Assembly: GCF_000003815.2 (NCBI RefSeq)
Contig: NC_049997.1
Coordinates: 2,739,338-2,803,337 of the forward strand
DNA length: 64,000 bases
From: Branchiostoma floridae
Lineage: Eukaryota; Chordata; Leptocardii; Amphioxiformes; Branchiostomatidae
Direction: 5' to 3'
Shown: piece by piece, positions 55,801 to 58,837 of the stretch
Position numbering within the stretch: the stretch's first letter is position 1
How the letters are laid out: each line of letters opens with the position of its first letter
Notes under the pieces: generated by a model
What the model was told of the DNA's origin: nothing
What the model saw: the letters and a program-made list of their open reading frames with translations, nothing else
Databases searched by the model: none
Position numbers and translations under genes: made by a program

Positions 55801-57429
55801 NNNNNNNNNNNNNNNNNNNNNNNNNNNNNNNNNNNNNNNNNNNNNNNNNNNNNNNNNNNNNNNNNNNNNNNNNNNNNNNNNNNNNNNNNNNNNNNNNNNN
55901 NNNNNNNNNNNNNNNNNNNNNNNNNNNNNNNNNNNNNNNNNNNNNNNNNNNNNNNNNNNNNNNNNNNNNNNNNNNNNNNNNNNNNNNNNNNNNNNNNNNN
56001 NNNNNNNNNNNNNTAGTTCAAATTGGACAAATATAGATACATAACATGCCAGATGAGTTAGCTGACCGAGAAGTATGGTTAGCGACCCAACTAACTCGTC
56101 CGACATGTTACCTGCATATTTACGTTTGTCCAATTTCTATTATTTTTACAACGACATGTGGGGCCTGATGGAGGCAAATACTCCCATGCGCACCTCATAC
56201 GGACTTAAATATATACGCAGGTGTGACCCCACCTTAACTTCTGGAGTGTCACCCCGTATGTATATTTTATCAGTACGTTTTATTACATACCCTCAAAGTA
56301 GATCCTGAAACCATCATCAGTGTAAGAGTAGTCTGTATTGAAGACTAGATGGGCCAGGTTGGAAGTAGCAATGACTTCTTCTGGCATATTTGCTCCTGTT
56401 AAGAGTTTGGAATTAGCTGGTTAGGAAATATGATAATACAAACTAGTGTGAAATGGTTTGGTCGCAGCGCGGCTCTGTCATCCTCCTAACGCCCGGTCCC
56501 CAACGGCATTAGCCTATGGGGCCCTGCTATCTCATGCGCTATCAGTGGTTATTATGATTGTCGCCACACACAAGCTCTCAACCAATCAGAGAATAAGCCT
56601 TTCTTGGGCTTGTTGTTGTCGCAAGCTGTCTCGCAAAGGCCGCTGGGAAACTATCAGCCAATCATGTTACGTACTACATGGCTCCATCCTCCTACGCCCG
56701 ATCCCCAACGGCTGACTGCCCATATAAGGGCAAGCTCATTAATATTTATAATTAGGGCGGTCCCTAACTGGTCTGAGTGCACAAGGTAGCAGAGGTAAAC
56801 ACAGGGAGTTTTGACACGACTGTGGTTCCTCTGCGTAGGAGAATGGGCTCTGTGAGGTCGTCGCCCTTGTGGAATGGGCGAGTCACCAAAACATCCGAGC
56901 CCAACACTGCAGGGCTCGAGTGTTGGGCTAAGAACTAGACGTCCCGAGTTCGATACTCGTCGTGCCCCCGACGTTGTGCCGTAGTTAAAGGCACTTTACA
57001 CGACCTTCCTCACTTCACCCAGGTTTGAAAATGGGTGCCGGATGGTTGGCGAGGTAAAAGACTACCTTCTGTCTGTTCTTATGTCACACTTTTAACATAA
57101 TTTACTAACTTGAGGGAAGTGCCACATTGTCCCCGTATAGTCCTATTTTAGTCAAATAAAAAAACAACATCAGAGCTTGCAAGCTAAAACTGAGACAAGT
57201 CTACCTGTGTATGATCCCAATAAGATAGCACTGTCTAGTTCTCCCATGTAGATATCCAGCCAGTCATAATTTTCCTCCAAAGAAAACGATTCTGGTGTGA
57301 TTTTCACCCCTTCTCCTATGTTGACCTGGATGGTCCACATACAGTACAAGCTGTTGGCGTACTGCCCAGGATAGTTGGGAGAAGAGACGTAGCCAGAATA
57401 CTGGCCGGTAATGTAACCACCGCAGTCAC
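14375..57429 (-). CDS. Mosaic secreted lectin-like gene (CUB-CCP-CUB2-tectonin6-LDLa13-F5/8C-CLECT)
   Basis: Gene-level entry for about 33 minus-strand exons listed separately. The product is unnamed. Domains in order: CUB1 (57.4-56.3 kb), Sushi (55.0-54.9), CUB2 (54.4-52.2), CUB3 (51.0-50.6), six tectonin repeats (49.4-43.6), thirteen LDLa exons (43.1-22.3), F5/8C-like (21.8-21.3), C-type lectin parts (20.3-14.4). Almost every boundary is phase 1, and each exon's end phase fits the next one's start, so one transcript is plausible. No transmembrane segment was seen and the C-terminus follows the lectin domain directly, so the protein is probably secreted. The signal-peptide exon is not visible. 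Alternatives: two or three adjacent genes, for instance a break at CUB3/tectonin where the donor is ambiguous. RNA evidence would decide. Confidence 0.65.
15105..15470 (+). repeat. Dispersed ~360-bp repeat, copy 1
   Basis: The segment from CATCCTCCTAACGCCCGG to GTGGTTCCTCT recurs with few changes at about 56471-56832 in the same orientation. It contains an internal duplication of ATCCTCCTACGCCC. Probably a non-autonomous element; ends not defined. Confidence 0.8.
16366..16660 (+). mobile_element. 5S rRNA-derived SINE
   Basis: 16366-16493 is recognisably a diverged 5S rRNA: CTACGGCC start, box A-like GGAAGTTAAGCAAC, box C-like GTCAGTTCTTGGATGGG and GATGCTGTAGC end. It runs on into a body containing GAGAGGGACGTAAAACGGGG, like the GGATAGGACGTTAAATGGAG in the tRNA-headed SINE at 42.4 kb. 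This is SINE3-type organisation. Confidence 0.8.
16698..16767 (-). CDS. C-type lectin exon (WTDGTP)
   Basis: Reads [20 protein letters not shown] then MDW, the F-x-W-x-DG-x-P hallmark of C-type lectins. Acceptor CCCCAAG (phase 1), donor TG|GTGAGT (phase 2) matching the terminal exon. Confidence 0.88.
17283..17441 (-). CDS. Cys-rich linker exon
   Basis: Reads [34 protein letters not shown] and more. Seven codons before the end it becomes Gly/Phe-rich. SPGYP recalls the start of a CUB domain, but the remainder of a CUB is absent. Acceptor TTTTTTCAG; donor TAG|GTAGGT keeps phase 1-1. Function unknown. Confidence 0.65.
17811..17921 (-). CDS. Short linker exon
   Basis: Thirty-seven codons, phase 1-1, acceptor TTTTTCTAG, donor [45 protein letters not shown]. 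One Cys, an RGD tripeptide, two Asn-x-Thr-type positions. No domain recognised; included because signals and phase fit. Confidence 0.6.
18135..18290 (+). mobile_element. SINE fragment (same family as 33257-33530)
   Basis: CTCTGCTTAGCACTCAGCAT … GGGTGCCGCC matches, in opposite orientation, the body of the tRNA-headed SINE at 33257-33530. The head is missing. Confidence 0.7.
18712..18868. mobile_element. Palindromic MITE family D, copy 1
   Basis: TIRs TA|AAGG…GTATCTCACTGCACT with an inner CACTGCGGGGTTC-like block on both arms. Other copies: inside 39172-39540, 43977-44238, 49034-49268, 58838-59096. Confidence 0.8.
19671..19806 (-). CDS. C-type lectin exon (WSDGSP)
   Basis: Reads [46 protein letters not shown]. 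It continues the lectin domain opened at 20071-20306 (phase 0 join). The C-terminal W…C…IC part of that fold does not follow directly. Donor ACG|GTGCGT, phase 1. Confidence 0.85.
20071..20306 (-). CDS. C-type lectin N-half exon
   Basis: Reads [53 protein letters not shown]: the complete N-terminal signature of a long-form C-type lectin with the extra N-terminal Cys. Acceptor TTGTAG (phase 1), donor CAG|GTATCT (phase 0). Confidence 0.92.
20606..20690 (+). mobile_element. LINE 3' tip with (GAT)n tail
   Basis: [19 protein letters not shown] then stop and (GAT)n; the same terminus as 9460-9530 in opposite orientation. Confidence 0.65.
21282..21315 (-). CDS. F5/8C micro-exon
   Basis: Eleven codons plus one base ([11 protein letters not shown]) between TTGCTTAG and G|GTGAGC. 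It continues EGDGEK from 21542-21825 as the typical (V/I)F segment of a discoidin fold. Phase 0 to 1. Small size lowers certainty. Confidence 0.6.
21542..21825 (-). CDS. F5/8C (discoidin)-like exon
   Basis: Reads [68 protein letters not shown]. The order Cys, ANQ, W, W-x-Q-V-x-L, TGVIVSG, Y-T-V-x-F-x-L-x-Y-G matches factor V/VIII type C domains. About the last third of the usual ~150-residue domain is not seen. Acceptor CCGTAG (phase 1), donor AAG|GTATTT (phase 0). Confidence 0.82.
21850..22170 (-). mobile_element. LINE 3' end fragment
   Basis: TTTATTGCACATTCATGCCC plus GAGCTAAGTACAGG and TTCTTCTCGTTTCTTAGTTAT match 45840-46330, which on the minus strand encodes an RT C-terminal tail. Decayed, in the intron. 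Confidence 0.65.
22312..22425 (-). CDS. LDLa exon 13 (3'-most)
   Basis: [33 protein letters not shown]. Retains CDGIPDC and the Ca-loop DASDE. Phase 1-1, donor G|GTAAAT. Fewer Cys than canonical. Confidence 0.85.
22533..22655 (-). CDS. LDLa exon 12
   Basis: [41 protein letters not shown]. LDLa core with CDGEEDC and ADE. Phase 1-1, donor TGTG|GTAAGC. Confidence 0.88.
22695..23264. mobile_element. TIR element with CAGTCAA ends
   Basis: CAGTCAAGCCTGTATTATCG opposes CAGTCAAACCTGTCTATAGC, flanked by TA. The GTGGCCACC / GCGGCCACC subterminal words are repeated. A related left end begins at 31816. Confidence 0.75.
23837..24353. mobile_element. MITE with GGCCACARCAAGTAAATTTT ends
   Basis: Inverted arms (GCCACAGCAAGTAAATTTTA, TGGATGACATCC) at 23837-23880 and 24311-24353. 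Half copies of the same end occur near 33925 and 39900. Confidence 0.75.
24400..24516 (-). CDS. LDLa exon 11
   Basis: [38 protein letters not shown]. Phase 1-1; acceptor TTTTCAG, donor TGTG|GTAGGT. Confidence 0.9.
25209..25419. mobile_element. Palindromic TA-TSD MITE, copy 3
   Basis: CTGTAAATGCATTTAAG … TTCTACATTTACAG, flanked by TA at 25207-25208 and 25420-25421. Same family as 3083 and 14010. Confidence 0.9.
25507..25698 (-). CDS. LDLa exon 10
   Basis: [20 protein letters not shown], then [36 protein letters not shown] long N-terminal spacer precedes a diverged LDLa. I end it at TGTG|GTAACT, the same position after the last Cys as in the other LDLa exons and in phase 1, although the frame stays open for another 80 nt. 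Confidence 0.82.
26746..27094. mobile_element. TTAA-flanked palindromic MITE
   Basis: CCAGGGCTCGAAAT and CAGGGCTCGAAATA ends, TTAA at 26742-26745 and 27095-27098, interior rich in GGGTGCACC in both orientations. The TTAA suggests a piggyBac-type target. Its right end lies about 20 bp from the splice donor of the next LDLa exon. Confidence 0.8.
27116..27262 (-). CDS. LDLa exon 9, expanded Ca loop
   Basis: [34 protein letters not shown], then an insertion before RPQDEMDC. The insertion (MFHVDYS) lengthens the usual calcium loop. Phase 1-1, donor TGTG|GTAAAG. Confidence 0.88.
27791..27930. repeat. (GA)n microsatellite
   Basis: Nearly pure GAGAGA with short GACAGTCGG-type interruptions. Its six-frame translations are meaningless. 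Confidence 0.97.
27990..28157 (-). CDS. LDLa exon 8, long insertion
   Basis: [32 protein letters not shown], then about 20 extra residues ([14 protein letters not shown]) before CVDDEANC. Acceptor AAAAAAG is weak; phase 1-1, donor TGTG|GTACGT. Confidence 0.82.
28369..29294. mobile_element. Mariner-like MITE with long TIRs
   Basis: CGAGGGTGAGTCAGAAAGGA opposes CGAGGGTAAGTCAGAAAGTC with TA at each edge. Inverted similarity extends over 100 bp (GCAAGTGGTTTCATAACAGA). No transposase frame. Confidence 0.85.
29680..29808. mobile_element. Palindromic GC-rich MITE, copy 1
   Basis: CCCCCTTTCCACTAGGACGG facing its complement, interior of GAGAGCGCGGTG words. A second copy with a longer interior is at 47766-48002. 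Confidence 0.8.
29872..29997 (-). CDS. LDLa exon 7
   Basis: [40 protein letters not shown]: six Cys, NGEDE calcium loop. Acceptor TTGCAG, donor TGTG|GTTAGT, phase 1-1. Confidence 0.93.
30225..30420 (+). repeat. Tandem duplicate of a LINE 3' tip
   Basis: AGTAGACACTTGTG … CCTGCAATTAG … CAATAAACTTG occurs twice in direct repeat (30228-30320, 30333-30417). The end also appears at 20430-20465. Confidence 0.6.
30548..30882. repeat. CTAT/ATATCT microsatellite ending in a gap
   Basis: Tracts of (CT)n, (CTAT)n and (TATATC)n running into a 100-N gap (30883-30982). Confidence 0.95.
30883..30982. other. Assembly gap (100 N)
   Basis: One hundred Ns, probably a default-size placeholder. It hides the 3' end of LDLa exon 6. 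Confidence 0.99.
30983..31133 (-). CDS. LDLa exon 6, cut by gap
   Basis: [40 protein letters not shown]. An LDLa domain whose calcium loop and donor lie in the N gap. Acceptor ATGAAG|GT, phase 1. Confidence 0.75.
31340..31814. repeat. GATA-type microsatellite
   Basis: TAGA/GATA repeats with embedded unique DNA at 31495-31530 that resembles the donor side of LDLa exon 5. Confidence 0.93.
31816..32215. mobile_element. CAGTCAAACCTG element, left end
   Basis: Begins TACAGTCAAACCTGCCCAAG with GACCACC and GGTGGTCGCTGAGAA subterminal words like 22695-23264. The right end is not clear before the gap. Confidence 0.55.
32232..32331. other. Assembly gap (100 N)
   Basis: One hundred Ns inside a GATA array. 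Confidence 0.99.
32332..32920. repeat. GATA satellite with higher-order period
   Basis: TAGA-based array in which the marker AGAGCGATAG recurs near 32431, 32539, 32611, 32699, 32771 and 32859. The alternating 72 and 88 bp spacing gives a 160-bp higher-order unit. Confidence 0.9.
32954..33205 (-). CDS. LDLa exon 5 with long N-terminal spacer
   Basis: A Ser/Asn/Tyr-rich spacer (about 40 residues, including [20 protein letters not shown]) precedes [41 protein letters not shown]. Phase 1-1; acceptor TCTGCAG, donor TGTG|GTAACG. Confidence 0.9.
33257..33530 (-). mobile_element. tRNA-derived SINE
   Basis: On the minus strand a tRNA-like head (GGCCGAGTGGGTAGCATTG, B box-like GAGTTTGACCC) leads into CTCTGCTTAGCACTCAGCAT and GGCGCCGCCCCTACGC. 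The body matches 18135-18290. Confidence 0.75.
33558..33701 (-). CDS. LDLa exon 4
   Basis: [48 protein letters not shown]. Canonical six-Cys LDLa with DGSDE. Phase 1-1, donor AGTG|GTAAGA. Confidence 0.92.
34311..34383. repeat. (AATG)n microsatellite
   Basis: About 17 pure copies of GAAT next to the left target duplication of the LINE at 34426. Confidence 0.97.
34386..34425 (+). repeat. Target-site duplication, left (40 bp)
   Basis: The 40 bp from TTATTAAGAAAAACGTG to CAGGCGATGAA are identical to 37410-37449 and bracket the LINE. Confidence 0.9.
34426..37409 (+). mobile_element. 5'-truncated LINE with intact RT frame
   Basis: A non-LTR retrotransposon inserted antisense to the host gene between LDLa exons 4 and 3. 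It lacks the endonuclease region, carries a long RT frame and 3' UTR, and ends in AATAAAGTACAAGAAAG then an AATG tail. The 40-bp identical target duplications suggest a recent insertion. Confidence 0.92.
34437..36824 (+). CDS. Reverse transcriptase ORF of LINE (5' truncated)
   Basis: The frame is open from about 34437 (no native start) to TGA at 36822-36824, about 795 codons. RT motifs in order: [31 protein letters not shown] (motif A), [11 protein letters not shown] (B), [13 protein letters not shown] (C, LADD in place of YADD), [12 protein letters not shown]. The C-terminal part has [19 protein letters not shown], a CCHC-like knuckle usual near the end of LINE ORF2. No frameshift seen. The enzyme would copy RNA at a nicked target; endonuclease is absent. 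Clade not assigned. Confidence 0.92.
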   Translation, partial: LLQEAKQNEELAVLAASNDKEFWKKIRQRKGRTNRPQAVKVGEQVINNPSQVRETWARHFETLGNEQEEEAVRFDEIHKNQITEEVAKMEEESYNNLEGILEEPFSPQEVASICKGLKNGKSGGRDGLVYEHIKYGGEALWARLTLLFNAIREKEHIPEGFKKGLKIPLLKQGKTNKTDMDSHRGVTLLPVISKVWERTLFNRWSPWLHDRSIPHQLQNGGQVGCSNITTAFIVREVINHYIERGSLVYGCFLDTKKAYDTVWLEGMLFKMYKKGVNGRLWRLLKLMHTGCTYSVMLNGGFSREFSTTRGVNQGGVLSLTCYLLATDDVHDELQLQSGGVSIGGISCASPALADDICLLASTQAGLQRMIDTMEHYGKKWRFEFAPGKSKCIIFGQTTSSHNVASETTLWKMGTSSIPETATVTHVGVQHSANMLSKEPIEGACRKGKGKISAILTTGSEGQHPNPLIYKTLYNTLVIPSMLHGCEFWDPSSSDLLKLERVHRRGAKNMQGMHFQTETTACLSAIGLTSLKSILDKCKLCLFGKLVSLQNTVLAKRVFLIRLYSYILAKPGSKTRGFVDECFEVAKEYGLVEWLEGYWLTTDFPTVDAWKHLVKTTIQTQESERWRESTASETNCHRFYRVHQTNNKPHKLWTLARQQPEYQRDLKNLILLSTIPTRHTVKACPTCHNATEDLVGHLFTRCFTFNHLRQTLAEEIANTLGVRVMAKVHEQPDERFTEVMLGAEIVEEAVEPAVWSAFITTTARLLRPLAAMALKHATWKERQNCSTGMENRTHES
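37410..37449 (+). repeat. Target-site duplication, right (40 bp)
   Basis: Exact copy of 34386-34425, preceded by a shorter (AATG)n. Confidence 0.9.
37999..38142 (-). CDS. LDLa exon 3
   Basis: [48 protein letters not shown]. Canonical DGSDE calcium loop. Acceptor CTTTGCAG, donor TGTG|GTGGGA, phase 1-1. Confidence 0.93.
38188..38503. mobile_element. Palindromic MITE with AAGGTGGGGTCACAC ends, copy 1
   Basis: Inverted arms over about 150 bp each (GTGGGGTCACACATGCGTAT; CAAATGTAGATACAT / TTTACGTTTGTCCAATTT). A second, gap-truncated copy is at 56014-56236. Confidence 0.85.
38995..39171. mobile_element. Element C, left part (interrupted)
   Basis: TTGTGGCACGGCTTACCGTA … ATTACCCCGGC matches the complete element C at 45464-45767. 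It is split from its right part (39624-39722) by the inserted segment 39172-39623. Confidence 0.8.
39172..39623 (+). mobile_element. MITE D plus captured exon fragment, inserted in element C
   Basis: The segment holds a D-family MITE (AAGGTGGTATCTCACTCC …) followed by about 55 bp of intron and the first ~30 nt of tectonin exon 43598-43915 with its CACACAG acceptor. It is the reverse complement of 43885-44238. A 14-16 bp repeat (GGCCGATTACCCCGGC, 39156-39171 and 39624-39639) flanks it. A further 108-bp element sits inside (39232-39339, duplication AGTTCACTGCG). Confidence 0.85.
39624..39722. mobile_element. Element C, right part
   Basis: GGCCGATTACCCCGGCGGCT … AGACTGGATTCCAGGTTAA, the right TIR of element C; ends 22 bp before the donor side of LDLa exon 2. 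Confidence 0.8.
39744..39872 (-). CDS. LDLa exon 2
   Basis: [42 protein letters not shown]. Acceptor TTTCCAG, donor CCAG|GTATGC, phase 1-1. The acidic loop EDKEDERD is longer than usual. Confidence 0.92.
40110..40700 (+). repeat. Four diverged ~150-bp tandem units
   Basis: Units beginning GCGCTGTATCTCNNGAACG recur near 40120, 40278, 40430 and 40575, each followed by GATTTT(C/G)GTACGTGGGT-like and TTTGGGCCTCCTNG(C/T)(G/T)TTGAACTTGA blocks. An inverted related unit lies near 51640-51790. Origin unknown. Confidence 0.75.
42182..42898. mobile_element. MITE B family, copy 1 with nested SINE
   Basis: TIRs TA|AAGCTAAGGGCACAACCC and TA|AATCTAAAGGGCACAACC; interior words of GTACGTGC. A tRNA SINE is inserted at about 42258-42737. 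Confidence 0.85.
42258..42737 (+). mobile_element. tRNA-derived SINE with poly(A)
   Basis: Head with A box-like TAGCACAGTGGTAGTG and B box TGTTCGAATCC, then CTTGTGCCCTTGGGAAAGGC, a long body and an A12 tail; flanked by ACGTATT on each side (target duplication inside MITE B). Confidence 0.85.
42961..43086 (-). CDS. LDLa exon 1 (5'-most)
   Basis: [41 protein letters not shown]. The calcium loop is extended by Asp residues. Acceptor TTTGTATCAG, donor TGCT|GTACGC, phase 1-1. Confidence 0.92.
43255..43594. mobile_element. MITE B family, copy 2, at a splice donor
   Basis: TIRs AAGCTAAGGGCACA, TA duplication at 43253-43254 and 43595-43596. The right TA is part of the GTA of the neighbouring 5' splice site on the minus strand (G|GTAAAG). 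Confidence 0.88.
43598..43915 (-). CDS. Tectonin repeats 5 and 6
   Basis: [37 protein letters not shown], then [30 protein letters not shown]. Two blades of the W…V-x-V-G…V-W-(A/G)-V type. Phase 1-1; acceptor CACACAG, donor AAGG|GTAAAG, where the intron's TAAAG belongs to a MITE. The first ~30 nt of the exon are duplicated near 39600. Confidence 0.9.
43977..44238. mobile_element. Palindromic MITE family D, parent-like copy
   Basis: AAGGTGGTATCTCACTGCAC opposes GTGGTATCTCACTCCACTTG. It lies about 60 bp upstream of the tectonin exon acceptor; the copy at 39172 carries the same junction. Confidence 0.85.
44752..45015 (+). mobile_element. LINE RT C-terminal tail fragment
   Basis: [40 protein letters not shown]: the WLGHV…GRP tail of non-LTR RT ORFs, followed by a stop. 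Confidence 0.8.
45464..45767. mobile_element. Element C, complete copy
   Basis: TTAACCTGGAATCCAGTCTA opposes TTAACCTGGAATCCAGTCTA; inner inverted blocks ACACCCGGTAGGATTTT. Compare 38995-39722. Confidence 0.85.
45835..46330 (-). mobile_element. LINE 3' end with RT tail
   Basis: The minus strand reads [31 protein letters not shown], the Cys/His tail of a CR1/L2-type RT. Related to 4205-4650 and 21850-22170. Confidence 0.7.
46350..46470 (+). mobile_element. tRNA-headed SINE fragment
   Basis: GACGGCGTGGCGCAATCGTC with B box GAGTTCAAACCCC, then CTTGTGCCCTTGGGAAAGGC as in the 42.3-kb SINE. Confidence 0.75.
46552..46704 (-). CDS. Tectonin repeat 4
   Basis: [41 protein letters not shown]. Classic tectonin blade. 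Acceptor TTCATAG chosen for phase 1; donor TCAG|GTAGCA. Confidence 0.9.
47544..47740 (-). CDS. Tectonin repeat 3 (long)
   Basis: [48 protein letters not shown]. The blade has a longer first strand-loop. Acceptor TTTACAG (phase 2, matching the previous exon), donor AAAG|GTACTG (phase 1). Confidence 0.87.
47766..48002. mobile_element. Palindromic GC-rich MITE, copy 2
   Basis: CCCCCTTTCCACTAGGACGG ends as at 29680, here with an AT-rich interior resembling the core of MITE D. Confidence 0.75.
48195..48655 (+). mobile_element. LINE RT C-terminus and 3' UTR
   Basis: The + strand reads [54 protein letters not shown], stop: the SF-x-PRT-x-x-WN-x-L terminus of jockey/CR1-type RT, followed by 3' UTR and (AATG)n. 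Confidence 0.85.
48748..48862 (-). CDS. Tectonin repeat 2
   Basis: [37 protein letters not shown]. Acceptor TGTCCAG, donor TGG|GTGAGT (phase 2). Confidence 0.9.
49034..49268. mobile_element. Palindromic MITE family D copy at a splice donor
   Basis: The right arm ends GTGCAGTGAGAGTGCAACTT; the left arm is truncated. On the minus strand the end reads G|GTAAAGTTGCACTCTCACTG, so the intron begins two bases before the element. Confidence 0.8.
49272..49433 (-). CDS. Tectonin repeat 1
   Basis: [40 protein letters not shown]. Phase 1-1; acceptor TATTTAG, donor CAAG|GTAAAG from/next to MITE D. Confidence 0.9.
49899..50476 (-). mobile_element. Internally deleted mariner
   Basis: TIRs of about 33 bp (CGAGGGGCGTTCAATAAGTA) with TA at both sides. 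The minus strand retains the transposase N-terminal helix-turn-helix ([40 protein letters not shown]) fused after a deletion to the C-terminal end ([14 protein letters not shown] in another frame). The DDD catalytic core is gone. Confidence 0.9.
50608..50974 (-). CDS. CUB3 exon
   Basis: [77 protein letters not shown]-like: NYPxYP, W-x-I, DFD, Cys-x-x-D, WCG. The usual first Cys is missing. The start may be 50974 or 50965 (both phase 1). The donor at 50608 gives phase 2 while the next exon needs phase 1; 50624 (G|GTGGAC) would fit. Confidence 0.75.
51640..51790 (-). repeat. Inverted relative of the 40-kb tandem unit
   Basis: TCAAGGTCAAATACCAGGGG, GCCCAAAATCGACTTTGACC parallels, in reverse complement, the blocks of 40110-40700. 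Confidence 0.5.
51922..52125 (+). mobile_element. LINE 3' tip with (GAT)n
   Basis: [48 protein letters not shown] tail of the same general type as 9460 and 20606, ending in (GAT)n. Confidence 0.7.
52228..52374 (-). CDS. CUB2 C-terminal exon
   Basis: [41 protein letters not shown]. Contains the CG…P and F-x-SD…GTGF motifs closing a CUB fold. Acceptor CTCCAG, donor GATG|GTGGGT, phase 1-1. Confidence 0.92.
52645..52780. mobile_element. Short palindromic MITE
   Basis: TTTATAGTCTCTACCAGACT and its complement AGTCTGGTAGAGACTATAAA enclose about 80 bp. Confidence 0.8.
53274..53392 (-). CDS. CUB2 middle exon
   Basis: [39 protein letters not shown]. Joins the N-terminal exon through a split Ser codon (AG|C) and the next exon in phase 1. 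Confidence 0.92.
53425..53790. repeat. Inverted repeat, relative of 12578-12735
   Basis: Arms near 53487-53565 and 53715-53785 (TTGTGCAATGCTAAAC / GTTTAGCATTGCACAAC; CTTGATAGTTT). Within lie two inverted (C/T)CGAAGAAGGCG-type words related to the gap-edge motif at 55226. Confidence 0.75.
54332..54446 (-). CDS. CUB2 N-terminal exon
   Basis: [38 protein letters not shown]…G…GEILSP…YP-x-N-x-x-C is a CUB start. Acceptor ATAG (phase 1), donor CAG|GTAATA (phase 2). Confidence 0.9.
54858..55034 (-). CDS. Sushi/CCP exon
   Basis: [54 protein letters not shown]. Complete four-Cys CCP module with the CxPPxxxxG start, CxxGY and the W before the last Cys. Phase 1-1, donor GAAG|GTAGGA. The acceptor could be 2-3 nt different. 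Confidence 0.93.
55226..55255 (+). other. Hammerhead-like core motif at gap edge
   Basis: CTGAAGA, then helix GGTGAC/GTCACC around loop AGACG, then GAAAC. This resembles a hammerhead ribozyme core as found in Penelope-like elements, but an extra A lies between CTGANGA and the helix, so catalysis is doubtful. The rest lies in the N gap. Confidence 0.35.
55272..56013. other. Assembly gap (742 N)
   Basis: Ns between the Sushi exon and CUB1. The size suggests an estimated gap; it is probably repeat-filled but could hide an exon. Confidence 0.99.
56014..56236. mobile_element. Palindromic MITE AAGGTGGGGTCACAC, copy 2 (gap-truncated)
   Basis: AACATGCCAGATGAGTTAGC … GGTGTGACCCCACCTT matches the right two thirds of 38188-38503. 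Confidence 0.85.
56291..56395 (-). CDS. CUB1 C-terminal exon
   Basis: [35 protein letters not shown]-x-x-x-F-x-(S/T)D…DGF closes the CUB fold. Acceptor AACAG, donor GAGG|GTATGT, phase 1-1. Confidence 0.92.
56471..56832 (+). repeat. Dispersed ~360-bp repeat, copy 2
   Basis: Near-identical to 15105-15470, same orientation; see there. Confidence 0.8.
56850..57070 (+). mobile_element. tRNA-like SINE fragment
   Basis: GAGTTCGATACTCGTC B box-like block, then GTAGTTAAAGGCACTTTACA and CCTTCCTCACTTCACCCAGG, the shared SINE body. Confidence 0.7.
57205..57429 (-). CDS. CUB1 N-terminal exon (5'-most exon found)
   Basis: [63 protein letters not shown]…G-x-(V/I)-SPNYP-x-x-Y-x-x-x-x-x-C-x-W is a textbook CUB start. 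It begins in phase 1 (acceptor TTTAG|GT), so at least one upstream exon exists; I could not find it. Confidence 0.92.
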
Positions 57430-58837
57430 CTAAATTTAAATATTGTGGAAAAAATTAGAATTTTATGTGATTGGTACGTTTATGAAGGTTAGACATCCAG
57501 GTTAACAATATTCAAAGATCTTCAAATTCAATTCAATCTAAACAACAACAATAACAACAAAAAAAACGGAGCATTTTACTGGATAAAACGGATATTGTGA
57601 AGAATGCTATCTCAATTTTGTTTTACGAACTTTTTTTGGTGGGCTGATTACACTCTCTTGCGTTAACTGTGACCTGAGTTAGAAAGCACTACACGTACAT
57701 ACCCTACCAATAGCTTGGTAAGACATTAAAGCAAGCATATTTCTTACAAATGCATGATAGATATGTATGCTATCTTCGCCCAATAAAACGAATTTTACAA
57801 ATTCCTAGCTAGCACTAGCACACTATTGCACAGTTGGAACAACGAATGTTTTCCTGACCAACCGGATATCATAGCCCAATGTCTGTTAGTGACTGTAAAC
57901 TGTACCGCCCGGCGTATGAAAATCATCGGGGCTGTCAGGTCCATGCGGCCCCATGGCCCATGTGGGTTGTCTTTCGGTAGGATTTTTACGCCGTAGGTGT
58001 ATAATTATGTTAGGAGTACGATTTCTAATGCTATTAGGCTATCAAGATTGATAACATCCAAATGTTGCGAAAGGACTTGTACTATGTTGCGAAAAGACCT
58101 ATACCTTGTTGCGAAAAGACTTGCCTTGTTGCGAACTGGCTGTTGCGAACTGACATTGTTGTGAAACATCCTGTTACCTTAGTGACAAGTTCGGTGGTAA
58201 ACAACTGCTCTCCAAGCAAAGGTTTGGCTCCGACTGGTTTGGGCGTGTTTGTTAGGCTTTAATTTCTATTTTGTACCATTTTTTTCATCATAACAAAAAA
58301 ACGGTATAAAACAGTATAAAATGGAAACCCCGACAAAAACGCCTAAACTCGTCAAAAACAGCCGGATCTGAGAGCCGAACCTCTGCTCGGAGTAGTTAAC
58401 AACAACATCTGGACAAAAAACAACCGCCTAGAATTTGTTTGGCTGAAAATTCGTATTTTCTTTACCGTGCTCTTGCGCGTGGCTTGACGGGAGGCATAAC
58501 ATCCATGACGTCGTGACAAGAATTCGAAGAACTTTCAAACACCAGAGCATGGCTAGACCGTAGGCCTCGAGATGGTTAAAAATACGCCTTCGTCTCCTCA
58601 CAGTGTCCCGATGTAGCAATTACACAACGCACTAGTGTTCTCCTGCAGGCCAATTGTATAACTGGTTTGTTCCATTAGTCCCCAGATTACATAAAATCAA
58701 TCTATTGCACATTCCAAACAGCACATGACTACCCGCATATATGGTAAGCCGTATCATATTTCAATTGATTAAAGTTGGAATTTTTATGTGTCGAAGGATT
58801 TTCTCGAAAGCAGTGCGGACAACCCTTGGCTCTTCAC
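57430..58837. other. No gene recognised; small tandem repeat
   Basis: Should contain intron or 5' region of the mosaic gene, but no signal-peptide exon stands out. At 58061-58165 a TGTTGCGAAAAGACTTG-type unit is repeated about four to five times. Confidence 0.5.

Noticed and set aside
55175-56133. Open frames across 55.2-56.1 kb on both strands
   Set aside because: Almost entirely Ns; openness is an artefact of the gap.
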